Below are positions 7,478 through 16,101 of a stretch of 64,000 nt of DNA, piece by piece (position 1 is the stretch's first letter; the number at the start of each line of letters is the position of its first letter). The notes beneath the pieces are model-generated. The model searched no databases. It was not told the DNA's origin and was given only the letters and a program-made list of their open reading frames with translations. A program made the position numbers and the translations under genes. The stretch is from Streptomyces sp. R21 (GTDB lineage Bacteria; Actinomycetota; Actinomycetes; Streptomycetales; Streptomycetaceae): positions 5,799,001-5,863,000 of the forward strand of contig NZ_CP163435.1 in the NCBI RefSeq assembly GCF_041051975.1, given 5' to 3'.

Positions 7478-8341
7478 TCAGTGGGGGAGACGGAGCTGTA
7501 GGCCGTCGAGGACTACCTCCAGGCCATAGGCGAATTTGGTGTCGCGGAGGGCGGCCGGGTCGACCGGCGCAGCCGTGGCGTAGGCGTCGGACAGGTGGTC
7601 GTGGTCGGCGGCGGCCTGCTGGGCGGCGGGCATCAGGCGGGCGATGAAGTCGGCCTCCGTCTCGCCGGAGCGGGCGACCGTGGTGAGCCAGGCTGCCTCC
7701 GTGGTGCTCATGCCGATGACGTACGAGAGCACCGTGTCGATGGCGCGACTCGGCTCGGGGAAGCCGGCGGCCGTGAACAGGGCGGCCAGGCGTTCCGAGT
7801 ACGACATGAGGTTGGGGCCCAGATAGGCGAGGCCCGCCTGGCCCAGGACCGAGGACAGCCAGCGGTGGCGCAGGGCCGTCGCGCGGAAGGACTGGGCGGC
7901 CCCCGTGGCGGAGGCGCGCCAGTCGGGGGTGTCGGCGGGCGGGACCGTGATCTCGGCGAAGACCTCGTCCACCGCGAGTTCCATCAGCTCGTCCTTGGTG
8001 GCGACGTGCCGGTAGAGAGAGGTCGCGCCGGCGTTCAGGCGGGCGCCGAGCTTGCGCATGCTGAGCGCCTCGATGCCGTCCGCGTCCAGCATGACGATCG
8101 CCTCGCGGACGATCGCCGCCCGACTGAGCGCCGGCTGGTCGGGCTCCTTCTGCTGCCGCGTCCATACGGAGGGGATCGGGGCGGAAGGAGGCGAGGCGGA
8201 GGGAGTCGAGGCGGAGGGGGTCGAGGCAGGAGGGGCCGGGTTCGCGTGCTGCGGGAGCCGCGGATCGGTTCCGTTCCCGTTCCCGTCGGGCTTCCCGTCC
8301 GGCTTCCCGTCCGGCTTCCGGTTCGTCTTGGCGGCGGCCAT
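7478..8341 (-). CDS. TetR/AcrR-family repressor with long low-complexity N-terminus
   Basis: A 287-residue regulator. Residues about 1-75 are an unusual tail made of K-P-D-G and T-P-S-A-S repeats. The TetR HTH (about 78-125, including MRKLGARLNAGATSLYRHVA) and a TetR_C-like ligand domain follow. The ATG at 8341 is chosen because AGAGGAG precedes it; an in-frame upstream ATG at 8383 lacks a ribosome site and overlaps the operator-like repeats. It is divergent from an MFS drug exporter, the standard arrangement in which the repressor is released by the exported compound. The N-terminal tail is not needed for the family fold. Confidence 0.85.
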   Translation of the reverse strand: MAAAKTNRKPDGKPDGKPDGNGNGTDPRLPQHANPAPPASTPSASTPSASPPSAPIPSVWTRQQKEPDQPALSRAAIVREAIVMLDADGIEALSMRKLGARLNAGATSLYRHVATKDELMELAVDEVFAEITVPPADTPDWRASATGAAQSFRATALRHRWLSSVLGQAGLAYLGPNLMSYSERLAALFTAAGFPEPSRAIDTVLSYVIGMSTTEAAWLTTVARSGETEADFIARLMPAAQQAAADHDHLSDAYATAAPVDPAALRDTKFAYGLEVVLDGLQLRLPH

Positions 8342-8364
8342 GGCGCGCTCCTCTGGGACCAGTA

Positions 8365-8442
8365 CTGCGTACGGCGTTCGCAAAGAGCGTACATCGATAG
8401 GGGGTTGCGCACACTGTTCCGGGCTGCGTACAGTGTTCGCAA
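8365..8442. promoter_or_regulatory. Repeated operator in the TetR/MFS divergent promoter
   Basis: CTGCGTAC-N3-GTTCGCAA occurs at 8365-8383 and 8424-8442 (17 of 19 identical), 59 bp apart. The second copy also forms an inverted repeat with TTGCGCACACTGT at 8405-8417 (12 of 13 pairing with ACAGTGTTCGCAA at 8430-8442). These sites cover the only intergenic region between the divergent genes and are probably bound by the TetR protein. Confidence 0.65.
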
Positions 8443-8478
8443 CGAAGGAACAGCGTGCGCAAGCCGAAAGGGAAGCTC

Positions 8479-9999
8479 ATGGAAACCCGTAACCCCCGTC
8501 GCTGGTGGATCCTCATCGTGCTCTGCCTCAGCACGCTGGTCCTGGTCGTCGACAGCATGGCGCTCACCGTGGCGGTGCCCTCCATGACCGAGGACATCGG
8601 CGCGAGTGCCCAGGACACCCAGTGGATCCTCGACTCCTACATCCTGGTCTTCGCCGGGCTCCTGCTGACTTCAGGAAGCCTCGGTGACCGGTTCGGCCGG
8701 CGGAAGATAATGATCATCGGGTTGCTGCTCTTCGGGGCGGCCTCGCTCGCCGCCACCTTCTGCACCAACCCCGGCGAGGTCATCGCCGTACGGACCGCGA
8801 TGGGCGTCGGCGGGGCGCTGATCATGCCCTCGACGCTGTCGATCCTCATCACCGTCTTCGACGAGGAGGAGCGCGGCAAGGCGATGGCGGCCTGGGGCTC
8901 GGTCTCGATGCTCGGCCTCGTCGGCAGCCCGGTGCTCGGCGGCGTACTGATCGACCACTTCTCCTGGCACTCGATCTTCTTCATCAACGTCCCGGTCGTC
9001 GCCCTGGCCGTCCTCGCGGGCCTCACCCTCATGCCCGAGTCGAAGGCGCCCTGGCAGAAGGCCGACCCGCTCGGCGCGGTGCTCTCCGCGGTCGGCATGA
9101 CCGCCCTGGTCTGGTGGATCATCGAGCTCCCGCAGCACGGCGCCCTCGGCGGCCACGCCGGCATCACCCTGGCCGTCGCGGTCCTCGCCCTCGTCGGGTT
9201 CGTGGTCTGGGAGAACGTCACCGCCGCGCCGATGGTCCCGCTCGTTCTCTTCAAGCACCGCAACTTCAGCGGCGGTTCGCTCTCGCTCTCGCTGGTCCAG
9301 ATCGGCAACGGCGGCCTGCTGCTGGTCCTCACCCAGTACCTGCAGTTCGTGCTCGGCTATTCGCCGGTCAAGGCGGGCCTCGCCTTCGTGCCGCTGGCCG
9401 TCGCCGCGCTGGCCGGCAACACGGCCGGTGCCCAGCTCACCGCGAAGATCGGCCACCGCTTCGTGATCCTCGCCGGAATGCTGCTGATGGTCGCCTCCTT
9501 CGCCCTGCTGACCACGGTCTCCGTCGACTCCGGCTTCACCGTCCCGGCGGTCGCGCTCGGTCTGCTCGGCCTTGGCGCCGGTCTCGCCATGCCGGCCGCG
9601 GTGGGTGCGCTGATGGGCACCATCCCGGCGGACAAGGCGGGCGTCGGCTCCGCCCTCAACGACACCATCCAGCAGGCCGGCACCGCGCTCGGTATCGCGA
9701 TCCTCGGCTCGCTCCTGTCCAGCGGCTACGCCGACGAGATGCCCGCCGACGCCCCCGCGCAGGCCAAGCAGTCCATCGCCGGTGCGCTGGCCGTCGCCCA
9801 CGGCGACTCGGGCCTGGTGCACGCCGCCCGGCAGGCCTTCACCGACTCGATGTCGACCACCTTCACCGTCAGCGCGATCGGCGTCCTCACCGCCGCCGTC
9901 CTCGCCACCCTGGTCATGCGAGACAGCAAGGACAGCAAGGACAGCAAGGGAGAGCAGGCCACTGAAGCCCCGGCCCCGGCGGAGGAGCTCGCCGTCTGA
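8479..9999 (+). CDS. MFS multidrug exporter, DHA2 (EmrB/QacA) type
   Basis: A 506-residue, probably 14-helix proton-drug antiporter. Characteristic parts are the motif D1 region (MALTVAVPSMTEDI), motif A (GDRFGRRK) and motif C (GLVGSPVLGGVL). The charged C-terminal tail contains a KDSKDSKDSK repeat. The start at ATG 8479 has AAAGGGAAG upstream; an in-frame GTG at 8455 has none. It is divergent from the TetR gene and shares the repeated operator with it. Substrate cannot be read from sequence. Confidence 0.88.
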   Translation: METRNPRRWWILIVLCLSTLVLVVDSMALTVAVPSMTEDIGASAQDTQWILDSYILVFAGLLLTSGSLGDRFGRRKIMIIGLLLFGAASLAATFCTNPGEVIAVRTAMGVGGALIMPSTLSILITVFDEEERGKAMAAWGSVSMLGLVGSPVLGGVLIDHFSWHSIFFINVPVVALAVLAGLTLMPESKAPWQKADPLGAVLSAVGMTALVWWIIELPQHGALGGHAGITLAVAVLALVGFVVWENVTAAPMVPLVLFKHRNFSGGSLSLSLVQIGNGGLLLVLTQYLQFVLGYSPVKAGLAFVPLAVAALAGNTAGAQLTAKIGHRFVILAGMLLMVASFALLTTVSVDSGFTVPAVALGLLGLGAGLAMPAAVGALMGTIPADKAGVGSALNDTIQQAGTALGIAILGSLLSSGYADEMPADAPAQAKQSIAGALAVAHGDSGLVHAARQAFTDSMSTTFTVSAIGVLTAAVLATLVMRDSKDSKDSKGEQATEAPAPAEELAV

Positions 10000-10044
10000 C
10001 CTCCGCCGACAGCAGCACTTGACCCCCTGCCGACACCACCAGTC

Positions 10045-10072
10045 GAGGCCGGTGCCCCAAGGCACCGGCCTC
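10045..10072. terminator. Hairpin between convergent genes
   Basis: GAGGCCGGTGCC at 10045-10056 pairs perfectly with GGCACCGGCCTC at 10061-10072 around a 4-base loop. It lies between the stops of the MFS exporter and the IclR gene and can serve both. Confidence 0.8.
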
Positions 10073-10074
10073 AC

Positions 10075-11832
10075 TCACGCGTTCGGCACCCGCCGGAACC
10101 GCCCCGCCACCCGCAGATCCGCCTCGATCCGGGTGGCCGCCGCGTGCAGTTCGGGCAGCACCTTGTCGGCGCACTCCTCGGGCGTACGGCGGCTGCTGTG
10201 CATGGCGACGTTGACGGCGGCCACCACTCGGCCGCCACGCTCGCGCACCGGTACGGCGATGGAGCGCAGCCCCTCCTCCAACTCCCCGTCGACCAGGGCG
10301 AATCCGTCCTCCCGTACGCGGTCGAGGAGAGCCGTCAGCCGCTCCGGATCCGTGACCGTGTACCGGGTCAGGGGCCGCAGTTCCCCCAACTTCCGTTCCG
10401 TGGGCGGGAGATCGGCCAGGATCACCCGGCCCAGCGAGGTGGCGTACGCGGGCAGTCGCGAACCGACCGTGACGTTGACGCTCATGACGCCGCTGGTGGC
10501 GACGCGCGCCGTGTACTGGATCTCGTCGCCCGTCAGGATCGCGAGCGACGCCGAGTCCCGCAGCCGCTGCGAGAGTTGGGTCAGGTGCGGGGTCGCGATC
10601 TGGGGGAGCGATGTACGGGACAGCGGCGGGAAGCCGAGGCCCAGGACGCGGGGTGTGAGCCGGAAGACGCGGCCGTGCGCGGTGACGTATCCGAGGTGCT
10701 CCAGGGTGATGAGGGCGCGCCGGGCGGTCGCACGGGCGAGTCCGGTGGCCTGGGCGACCTCGGTGAGCGTCAGTTCGGCGCGGCCGTCGCCGAAGGACGT
10801 GATCACGGTCAGCCCGCGGGCCAGCGACTCGATGAACTCCCGGCCCAGCTCCTGCTTGGAGGCGCCGGTCCAGCCGGCGAGCCCCGAGGGGGCGGCCGGT
10901 TCGGCGGGCGGCGCCTCGCGCAGCTCGCGCTCCATCGCGGCGACGGCCGCGCGCAGTCGAGGCAGCAGCGTGTCCCGCAGATCGGCCGCGCTGTGCCGGC
11001 TGGTGTGGCTCACCACGCTCACCACGCAGGCGATACGACCGCTGCCCGCGTCCCGCACCGGTACGGAGAGGGCGACGAGGCCCGGCTCGATCAACTGGTC
11101 GTCGAGCGCCCACCCGGCCTCCCGCGCCTCGGCCGTACGCTCCTCGAAGTCGTCGCCGGAGGTGGGCTGTTGACGCCGTACGGGATCGTCCTCGTCCCCT
11201 GCTTCGTCGATCGGCCGGCTGCGCGCCGGTACCGTCGGGAACCCCCGGTCCTCCGGGTCGGCCGCCCGGCGTTCGTGCCAGCGCGCCCACTCCGTCTCGC
11301 CCCACTCGGTGGCGAACAGCGGTCCGGGGGCGGTGCGTTCGGCGGGCAGCAGGTCGCCGATGCGGAAGCTCAGCGACATGGCGCGGCGCCGGGTCGCCTG
11401 GTGGATGAAGCGGATCCCGTCCCGGTCGCCGACCGCCAGGGACACCGACTCGTCCAGTTCGTCGGCGAGGGCGTCGGCGTGCGCGTCCAGCAGGCGGGGG
11501 AGGCGCAGGGCGGCGAGGTAGGCGTTGCCGAGTTCCATCAAGCGCGGGGCGAGCACGGCGTCCCGGCCGTCGAGGCGCACGTATCCCATGCGGGCGAGGG
11601 TCGCGGTGATCCGGTCGACGGTGGAACGGGCGAGGCCGGTGGCCCGCTCAAGACCGCTCAGGCTGGACACTCCGTCGGCCTCGGTCAGCCGCCGCAGGAC
11701 GGCGATCCCGCGCATGAGGGGGGCGACGGCCTCGGCGGGTACCGCACTCTCCGAAGTGGCAGGCACCGCGCTCGGCGAGGAGGCAGGCACCGCACTCTCC
11801 GGGGTGGGGGCCGGCACGGCGTTCGGTGACAT
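10075..11832 (-). CDS. double-module IclR-family transcriptional regulator
   Basis: A 585-residue protein made of two complete IclR units in tandem. Unit 1 (about 40-285) has the HTH LSGLERATGLARSTVDRI and an effector domain; unit 2 (about 320-570) has LTLTEVAQATGLARATARRA and a second effector domain. A proline/alanine-rich N-terminus repeats S-A-V-P-A. Most IclR proteins are single units of about 250 residues that dimerise; such doubles are found in actinomycetes and would fold as a pseudo-dimer within one chain. The ATG at 11832 has GGAGAG upstream. No adjacent catabolic operon shows what it controls. Confidence 0.85.
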   Translation of the reverse strand: MSPNAVPAPTPESAVPASSPSAVPATSESAVPAEAVAPLMRGIAVLRRLTEADGVSSLSGLERATGLARSTVDRITATLARMGYVRLDGRDAVLAPRLMELGNAYLAALRLPRLLDAHADALADELDESVSLAVGDRDGIRFIHQATRRRAMSLSFRIGDLLPAERTAPGPLFATEWGETEWARWHERRAADPEDRGFPTVPARSRPIDEAGDEDDPVRRQQPTSGDDFEERTAEAREAGWALDDQLIEPGLVALSVPVRDAGSGRIACVVSVVSHTSRHSAADLRDTLLPRLRAAVAAMERELREAPPAEPAAPSGLAGWTGASKQELGREFIESLARGLTVITSFGDGRAELTLTEVAQATGLARATARRALITLEHLGYVTAHGRVFRLTPRVLGLGFPPLSRTSLPQIATPHLTQLSQRLRDSASLAILTGDEIQYTARVATSGVMSVNVTVGSRLPAYATSLGRVILADLPPTERKLGELRPLTRYTVTDPERLTALLDRVREDGFALVDGELEEGLRSIAVPVRERGGRVVAAVNVAMHSSRRTPEECADKVLPELHAAATRIEADLRVAGRFRRVPNA

Positions 11833-11921
11833 GGGCTGGCTCTCCGTTGCGGATCTCTCAGAAGAGACACCGTAGTGCGTACCCGGTCCTTCGAGCAGGT
11901 CGGACGGCACACCCGACGGGC

Positions 11922-13217
11922 TCAGCGCCGCGTCACATGCACCCGGTAGTCCCCGGCGGGATCCGCCCCCGCCACCGTGATGGTGATGCCCGTGCGGGGG
12001 TCCTTGAAGGACTCGCCCGGCTCGAAGGGCGCGTCGGAGAGTTCCGCCTGGACGTTGGGGCTGCGAGTGCAGCCGCCGCTGTCGCGCCGGGAGTCGTAGA
12101 CGGTGACCGGGCCGTTGCCGGTGTCGACGTTCGCCTCGACCTTGTAGATGAGGATGCCGGGGCGGCAGACCGCGGAGTCGTTGCCCTCGCGGGTGCGCAG
12201 TTCGAGGGCGTACCCGCTCTTCCTGCTGATCGGGACGAAGACGAGCTTGGCGCCGCCGGGCCGGGCCAGCGGCGTGAGCGTGTACTCGGTGGTCCCGGGC
12301 GCCGCCGCGCAGCTGACCTGGGACTCGTCGAGCCAGCCGAGCTTCCACTTGTGCCAGCCGAGCAGGTCGTTGTCGGCGCCCCAGTCCTCGCTCATGATGT
12401 CCCAGTGCCCCACGGCGGAGCCGCCGTCCGCCGTGTAGAGGTCGGGCAGGCCGAAGGTGTGGCCGTTCTCGTGCGGCAGCACCCGGTAGCCGGTGTCCCC
12501 GTAGGAGCCGGAGCCGTCGTCCTGGCGGCTGTAGACGAAGGACGCGTTGGCGACGGGGACGCCGTCGGCGACCGGCGCCTCGGTGTTCCCGGCGAAGGTC
12601 ACGGACAGGACGGTGTCCAGGGCGGAGGGGCCCGCGTTCGGGGTCATCAGGACGTTCACGAGGTCGTACGAGCGGAAGTCGACCGTGGGATCGGCGGCGG
12701 CCACGATGTCCTGGACCAGATCGCGGTAGCCGGGGTCGAAGGGGGCGCCGCGCTCTATGCCGTAGGCCCTGAAGGGCTTGGGCATGCGCAGCCAGTGGGG
12801 GATCGGGGCCTGGGGGCGGTAGTCGAGGCGGCCGTACGAACTGGTGGCGAACCACTTCTGGGTCTGCGGGAAGAACTCGTGGAACCGGTCGAGCGCGCTG
12901 CCCTGACCGGGCGCGTCGGAGAAGTCGACCATGAGGTTGAGGGCCCGGACGGTGCCGGTGGAGCGGGAGTAGCCGGTCTGGGTCGGCAGGCCCTCGGACA
13001 TCTGGATGTCCGTCGAGCCGTTGATCATGCAGGGGCCGAGCGCCGTGGTGCGGGCCAGCGCGATGGAGCCCGCCGTGGCGGAGCCCGCGCTCAGGTGCCC
13101 GGTACCGGCGGAGGTGCTGACCGCCAGTGTCAGGACGGTCACCGAGGCGAGCGCGACCACGCGGCGCGGGCGTATCCGACGTCTGGCGGGCTGCACGCGA
13201 CGGCTGGTCGGCTGCAT
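11922..13217 (-). CDS. secreted M6-family metalloprotease (immune inhibitor A-like)
   Basis: About 431 residues. A basic N-terminus and hydrophobic core (VVALASVTVLTLAVSTSAG) form a signal peptide. The zinc site is HENGH at about 249-253 inside LPHENGHTFGLPDLY, matching the M6 pattern HExGHxxGxPDxY. The downstream DIMS segment is where the family has its Met-turn. M6 enzymes are extracellular proteases that cut host or environmental proteins. I chose ATG 13217, preceded by GAAGGG; a GTG at 13238 would add seven residues without a ribosome site. Confidence 0.87.
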   Translation of the reverse strand: MQPTSRRVQPARRRIRPRRVVALASVTVLTLAVSTSAGTGHLSAGSATAGSIALARTTALGPCMINGSTDIQMSEGLPTQTGYSRSTGTVRALNLMVDFSDAPGQGSALDRFHEFFPQTQKWFATSSYGRLDYRPQAPIPHWLRMPKPFRAYGIERGAPFDPGYRDLVQDIVAAADPTVDFRSYDLVNVLMTPNAGPSALDTVLSVTFAGNTEAPVADGVPVANASFVYSRQDDGSGSYGDTGYRVLPHENGHTFGLPDLYTADGGSAVGHWDIMSEDWGADNDLLGWHKWKLGWLDESQVSCAAAPGTTEYTLTPLARPGGAKLVFVPISRKSGYALELRTREGNDSAVCRPGILIYKVEANVDTGNGPVTVYDSRRDSGGCTRSPNVQAELSDAPFEPGESFKDPRTGITITVAGADPAGDYRVHVTRR

Positions 13218-13395
13218 ACGCGGGGCCCTTCGCTCCACGGCAGCCGCCGGTCGCCGACTGCACCCTTTCGATCACCCTGTGTCGAGGGATGCGGGTGCGC
13301 GCGCTGGAGTCGACCGATCGAGGGGTTTCCGTCCACGGACCCCGATGTGCATGTGACCCAGGTCACAGCAAATCAATCGAAGAGTGGGAAATAAC

Positions 13396-13452
13396 CGGGG
13401 ATCGTTTCCCCGTTTAGCCATGTGTCCGAGCGAAACGGGGATCTGCTCCCCG
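13396..13452. promoter_or_regulatory. Two identical-spaced palindromes, probable TetR operators
   Basis: Two 17-bp palindromes share the form CGGGGA-N5-TCCCCG at 13396-13412 and 13436-13452, exactly 40 bp apart (about four helical turns). They lie 47 bp or more upstream of the TetR start at 13499 and follow a short A/T-rich stretch likely to contain the promoter. Identical arms with different centres indicate selection on the arms. Binding by the downstream TetR protein is the simplest reading. Confidence 0.75.
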
Positions 13453-13498
13453 GATCGTGAAGGTCACCTGGATCACTGGCTCAACTGAGGAGTACGCC

Positions 13499-14149
13499 GT
13501 GGAGACCGCCACCCCCGTGAAGCGCCGAGTGCCCCGGCCTCGGGCCGACGCCCTGCGCAACCGGGAGCGGATCGTCGCCGCCGCCGTGGAGATGTTCGTC
13601 GAGTTCGGCCAAGAGGTGCCGTTCGACGAGATCGCCCGCCGGGCCGGCGTGGGTAACGCCACGGTGTACCGCAACTTCCCGGACCGCGAAGCGCTGACCC
13701 GCGAGGTCGTCTGCTCGGTCATGGACCGCATGTCGGAGCGGATCGAGACGGCGCTGGCCGAGGACGGTGACGCCTTCGAGGCGCTCAGCCGCTTCGTGCA
13801 TGCCTCCGCCGAGGACCGCATCGGCGCGTTGTGCCCCATGCTCTCCGAGAGCTTCGACAAGAACCACCCGGACCTGCTCGCCGCGCGCGACCGGGCCACG
13901 GAGCGGACCGAGGAGCTGATGGAGCGCGCCCGTGCGGCAGGGCAACTACGCCCCGACGTCGAGTTCGGCGACCTGATGACGGCTCTCACCCAGCTCACCC
14001 GGCCGCTGCCCGGCACCGCGTGCCAGGGCATGGACCGCTTCGTACACCGCCATCTGCAGCTGTTCCTGGACGGCCTGCGGGCACCCGCCCGCTCCGTGCT
14101 GCCGGGCGTGGCCGCATCCGTGGAGGAGCTGCGACGAGCCGTGTCCTGA
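13499..14149 (+). CDS. TetR-family repressor paired with an MFS exporter
   Basis: A 216-residue TetR protein. The N-terminal HTH (about 22-68) contains FDEIARRAGVGNATVYRNFP, and the C-terminal part is a SACE_7040/TetR_C-like ligand domain. The GTG start at 13499 has GAGGAG upstream; an open frame from 13457 would run over the operator region. It is followed in the same direction by a DHA2 exporter about 190 bp downstream. The pair of palindromes upstream suggests autorepression together with the exporter. Confidence 0.87.
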   Translation: METATPVKRRVPRPRADALRNRERIVAAAVEMFVEFGQEVPFDEIARRAGVGNATVYRNFPDREALTREVVCSVMDRMSERIETALAEDGDAFEALSRFVHASAEDRIGALCPMLSESFDKNHPDLLAARDRATERTEELMERARAAGQLRPDVEFGDLMTALTQLTRPLPGTACQGMDRFVHRHLQLFLDGLRAPARSVLPGVAASVEELRRAVS

Positions 14150-14342
14150 GCATTCCCGCAACCGCCCCATCGCCCTTGGCCAGTTCCACGACCGATCAGG
14201 ACCAGACCGACACGGCCGATTAGTTCGGCGCCCGTCACCGGTCTCCACTGGCACCAGAGTTTCCGGCCGTCAGCGCCGACAGGCCGACCCTTCCCTCATA
14301 TCCCTCATTTTTTCGAAACGAAGTCCCGGAGTGGGTACCCCC

Positions 14343-15890
14343 ATGTCTGAAACAGCAAAGGCCACTGCCTCCTTGGAGGAGCGGGCCGCGCACAGCAACC
14401 GCTGGAAGGCGCTCGCGTTCATCGCGCTCGCCCAGCTGATGGTCGTCCTCGACGCGACGATCGTGAACATCGCACTGCCCTCCGCCCAGACCGACCTGGG
14501 GATCTCGGACGGCAACCGGCAGTGGGTCATCACGGCCTACGCCCTCGCCTTCGGCGGACTGCTGCTCTTCGGCGGCCGTATCGCCGACATCTGGGGCCGC
14601 AAGCGCACCTTTGTCACCGGCCTGGTCGGCTTCGCCGCCGCGTCCGCCCTCGGCGGCGCCGCTCAGAGCGAGGCCATGCTGCTGGGCTCCCGTGCCTTGC
14701 AGGGTGCCTTCGGCGCACTGCTCGCGCCCGCCGCGCTCTCCCTCCTCGCGGTGATGTTCACCGACGCCAAGGAGCGCGCGAAGGCGTTCGGCATCTACGG
14801 TGCGATCGCCGGTGGTGGTGGCGCCGTCGGCCTGATCCTCGGCGGCTTCCTCACCGAGTACCTGAACTGGCGCTGGACGTTCTTCGTCAACATCCCGTTC
14901 GCGATCGTCGCGGCCGCGGGCGCGTACTTCGTCATCCGTGAGCCGGCCGGCGGCCGCAACCGCTCGCCGCTCGACATCCCGGGCGTCATCCTCTCGACCC
15001 TCGGTCTGGTCTCCCTGGTCTACGGCTTCACGCGCGCCGAGTCCGAGGGCTGGAGCGACTCCGTGACGATCGGCATGTTCGTCGCGTCCGCCGTGCTCCT
15101 CGCGTCCTTCGTGTTCGTCGAGTCCCGGGTCAAGGCGCCGCTGCTGCCGCTGCGCGTCATCACCGACCGCAACCGCGGCGGCGTGTACCTCTCGCTCGGC
15201 CTCGCGATCATCGCGATGTTCGGCCTGTTCCTCTTCCTGACCTACTACCTGCAGATCGTGAAGGGCTACTCGCCGGTCAAGACCGGCTTCGCCTTCCTGC
15301 CGATGATCGTGGGCATGATCACGGGCTCCACGCAGATCGGCGCCCGCCTGATGACCCGCGTCCCGGCACGGCTGCTGATGGGGCCCGGCTTCCTGACCGC
15401 CGCGATCGGCATGCTGCTGCTGACGCAGATGGAGATCGGCTCCTCCTACGCCGCTCTGCTGCTGCCGGCCATGCTGCTGCTCGGCCTCGGTATGGGTACG
15501 GCGTTCATGCCGGCGATGTCCCTCGCCACCATCGGCGTGCAGCCGCGTGACGCCGGTGTCGCCTCGGCCATGGTCAACACCTCGCAGCAGGTGGGCGGCG
15601 CGATCGGTACGGCGCTGCTGAACACGATCGCAGCCTCGGCCACCACCTCGTACATCAAGGACCACATCGCCGGTGCGGCCTCCAAGCCGCAGCAGCAGCT
15701 GGTCCAGCTCGAGGGCATGGTGAAGGGCTACACCAGCGCCATCTGGTTCGCCGTCGGCATCCTGGTCGTCGCCTCGGCGATCGCCTTCACCTTCGTCAAC
15801 GCCGGCCGCCCGGACCTGACCCCGGCCTCCGGCTCGGCCGAGGGCGACGGTGTCGAGGACGAGCTCAAGGTGCCGGTGATAGCCCACTGA
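14343..15890 (+). CDS. MFS multidrug exporter, DHA2 (EmrB/QacA) type
   Basis: A 515-residue, probably 14-helix transporter with motif D1 (LDATIVNIALPSAQTDL), motif A (GRIADIWGRKR) and the tandem glycine motif near GGGGAVGLILGG. It recalls S. coelicolor Cml-type exporters located near hrdD, but the substrate is not shown by sequence. The ATG at 14343 follows GGAG at 14328-14331. An upstream GTG at 14331 overlaps that site. It follows the TetR gene in the same orientation; the intergenic stretch 14150-14342 has no further gene. Confidence 0.88.
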   Translation: MSETAKATASLEERAAHSNRWKALAFIALAQLMVVLDATIVNIALPSAQTDLGISDGNRQWVITAYALAFGGLLLFGGRIADIWGRKRTFVTGLVGFAAASALGGAAQSEAMLLGSRALQGAFGALLAPAALSLLAVMFTDAKERAKAFGIYGAIAGGGGAVGLILGGFLTEYLNWRWTFFVNIPFAIVAAAGAYFVIREPAGGRNRSPLDIPGVILSTLGLVSLVYGFTRAESEGWSDSVTIGMFVASAVLLASFVFVESRVKAPLLPLRVITDRNRGGVYLSLGLAIIAMFGLFLFLTYYLQIVKGYSPVKTGFAFLPMIVGMITGSTQIGARLMTRVPARLLMGPGFLTAAIGMLLLTQMEIGSSYAALLLPAMLLLGLGMGTAFMPAMSLATIGVQPRDAGVASAMVNTSQQVGGAIGTALLNTIAASATTSYIKDHIAGAASKPQQQLVQLEGMVKGYTSAIWFAVGILVVASAIAFTFVNAGRPDLTPASGSAEGDGVEDELKVPVIAH

Positions 15891-15991
15891 CCGGCCACCC
15901 CGCACCGGCCGGCCTCATCGGCTGAGCCGCTTCCCACCGGGTACTTCGCGTACGTACGAGGGGTGGGGACGCCTCGTACTTACGAATCCCA

Positions 15992-16034
15992 GGGTCCGCC
16001 CCGGTTCCGAGCTCAGCGGGACCGGGGCGGACCC
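15992..16034. terminator. Long hairpin between convergent MFS and MarR genes
   Basis: GGGTCCGCCCCGGT at 15992-16005 pairs perfectly with ACCGGGGCGGACCC at 16021-16034 around a 15-base loop. It lies after the exporter stop and beyond the end of the convergent MarR gene, and probably terminates both transcripts. It overlaps the tandem repeat below. Confidence 0.7.
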
Positions 16035-16097
16035 ACGTCCGCGTCCGGTGCCTGCCCGGCGGGACCGGGGCGGACGTCCGCGTCCGGTGCCTGCCCG
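16016..16097. repeat. Tandem repeat of about 40 bp, two copies
   Basis: The sequence from GCGGGACCGGGGCGGAC to GGTGCCTGCCCG occurs at 16016-16058 and again at 16059-16097, the second copy lacking CCAC in the middle. The first half forms part of the terminator stem. The repeat ends just before the stop of the MarR gene, so slippage here could alter the gene end or the terminator. Confidence 0.8.
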
Positions 16098-16101
16098 GCG
16101 G

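Noticed and set aside
10075..13275. A minus-strand open frame of 1066 codons fusing the M6 protease region to the IclR gene
   Set aside because: The N-terminal part is the wrong frame of the protease gene. The IclR gene has its own ATG and ribosome site at 11832.
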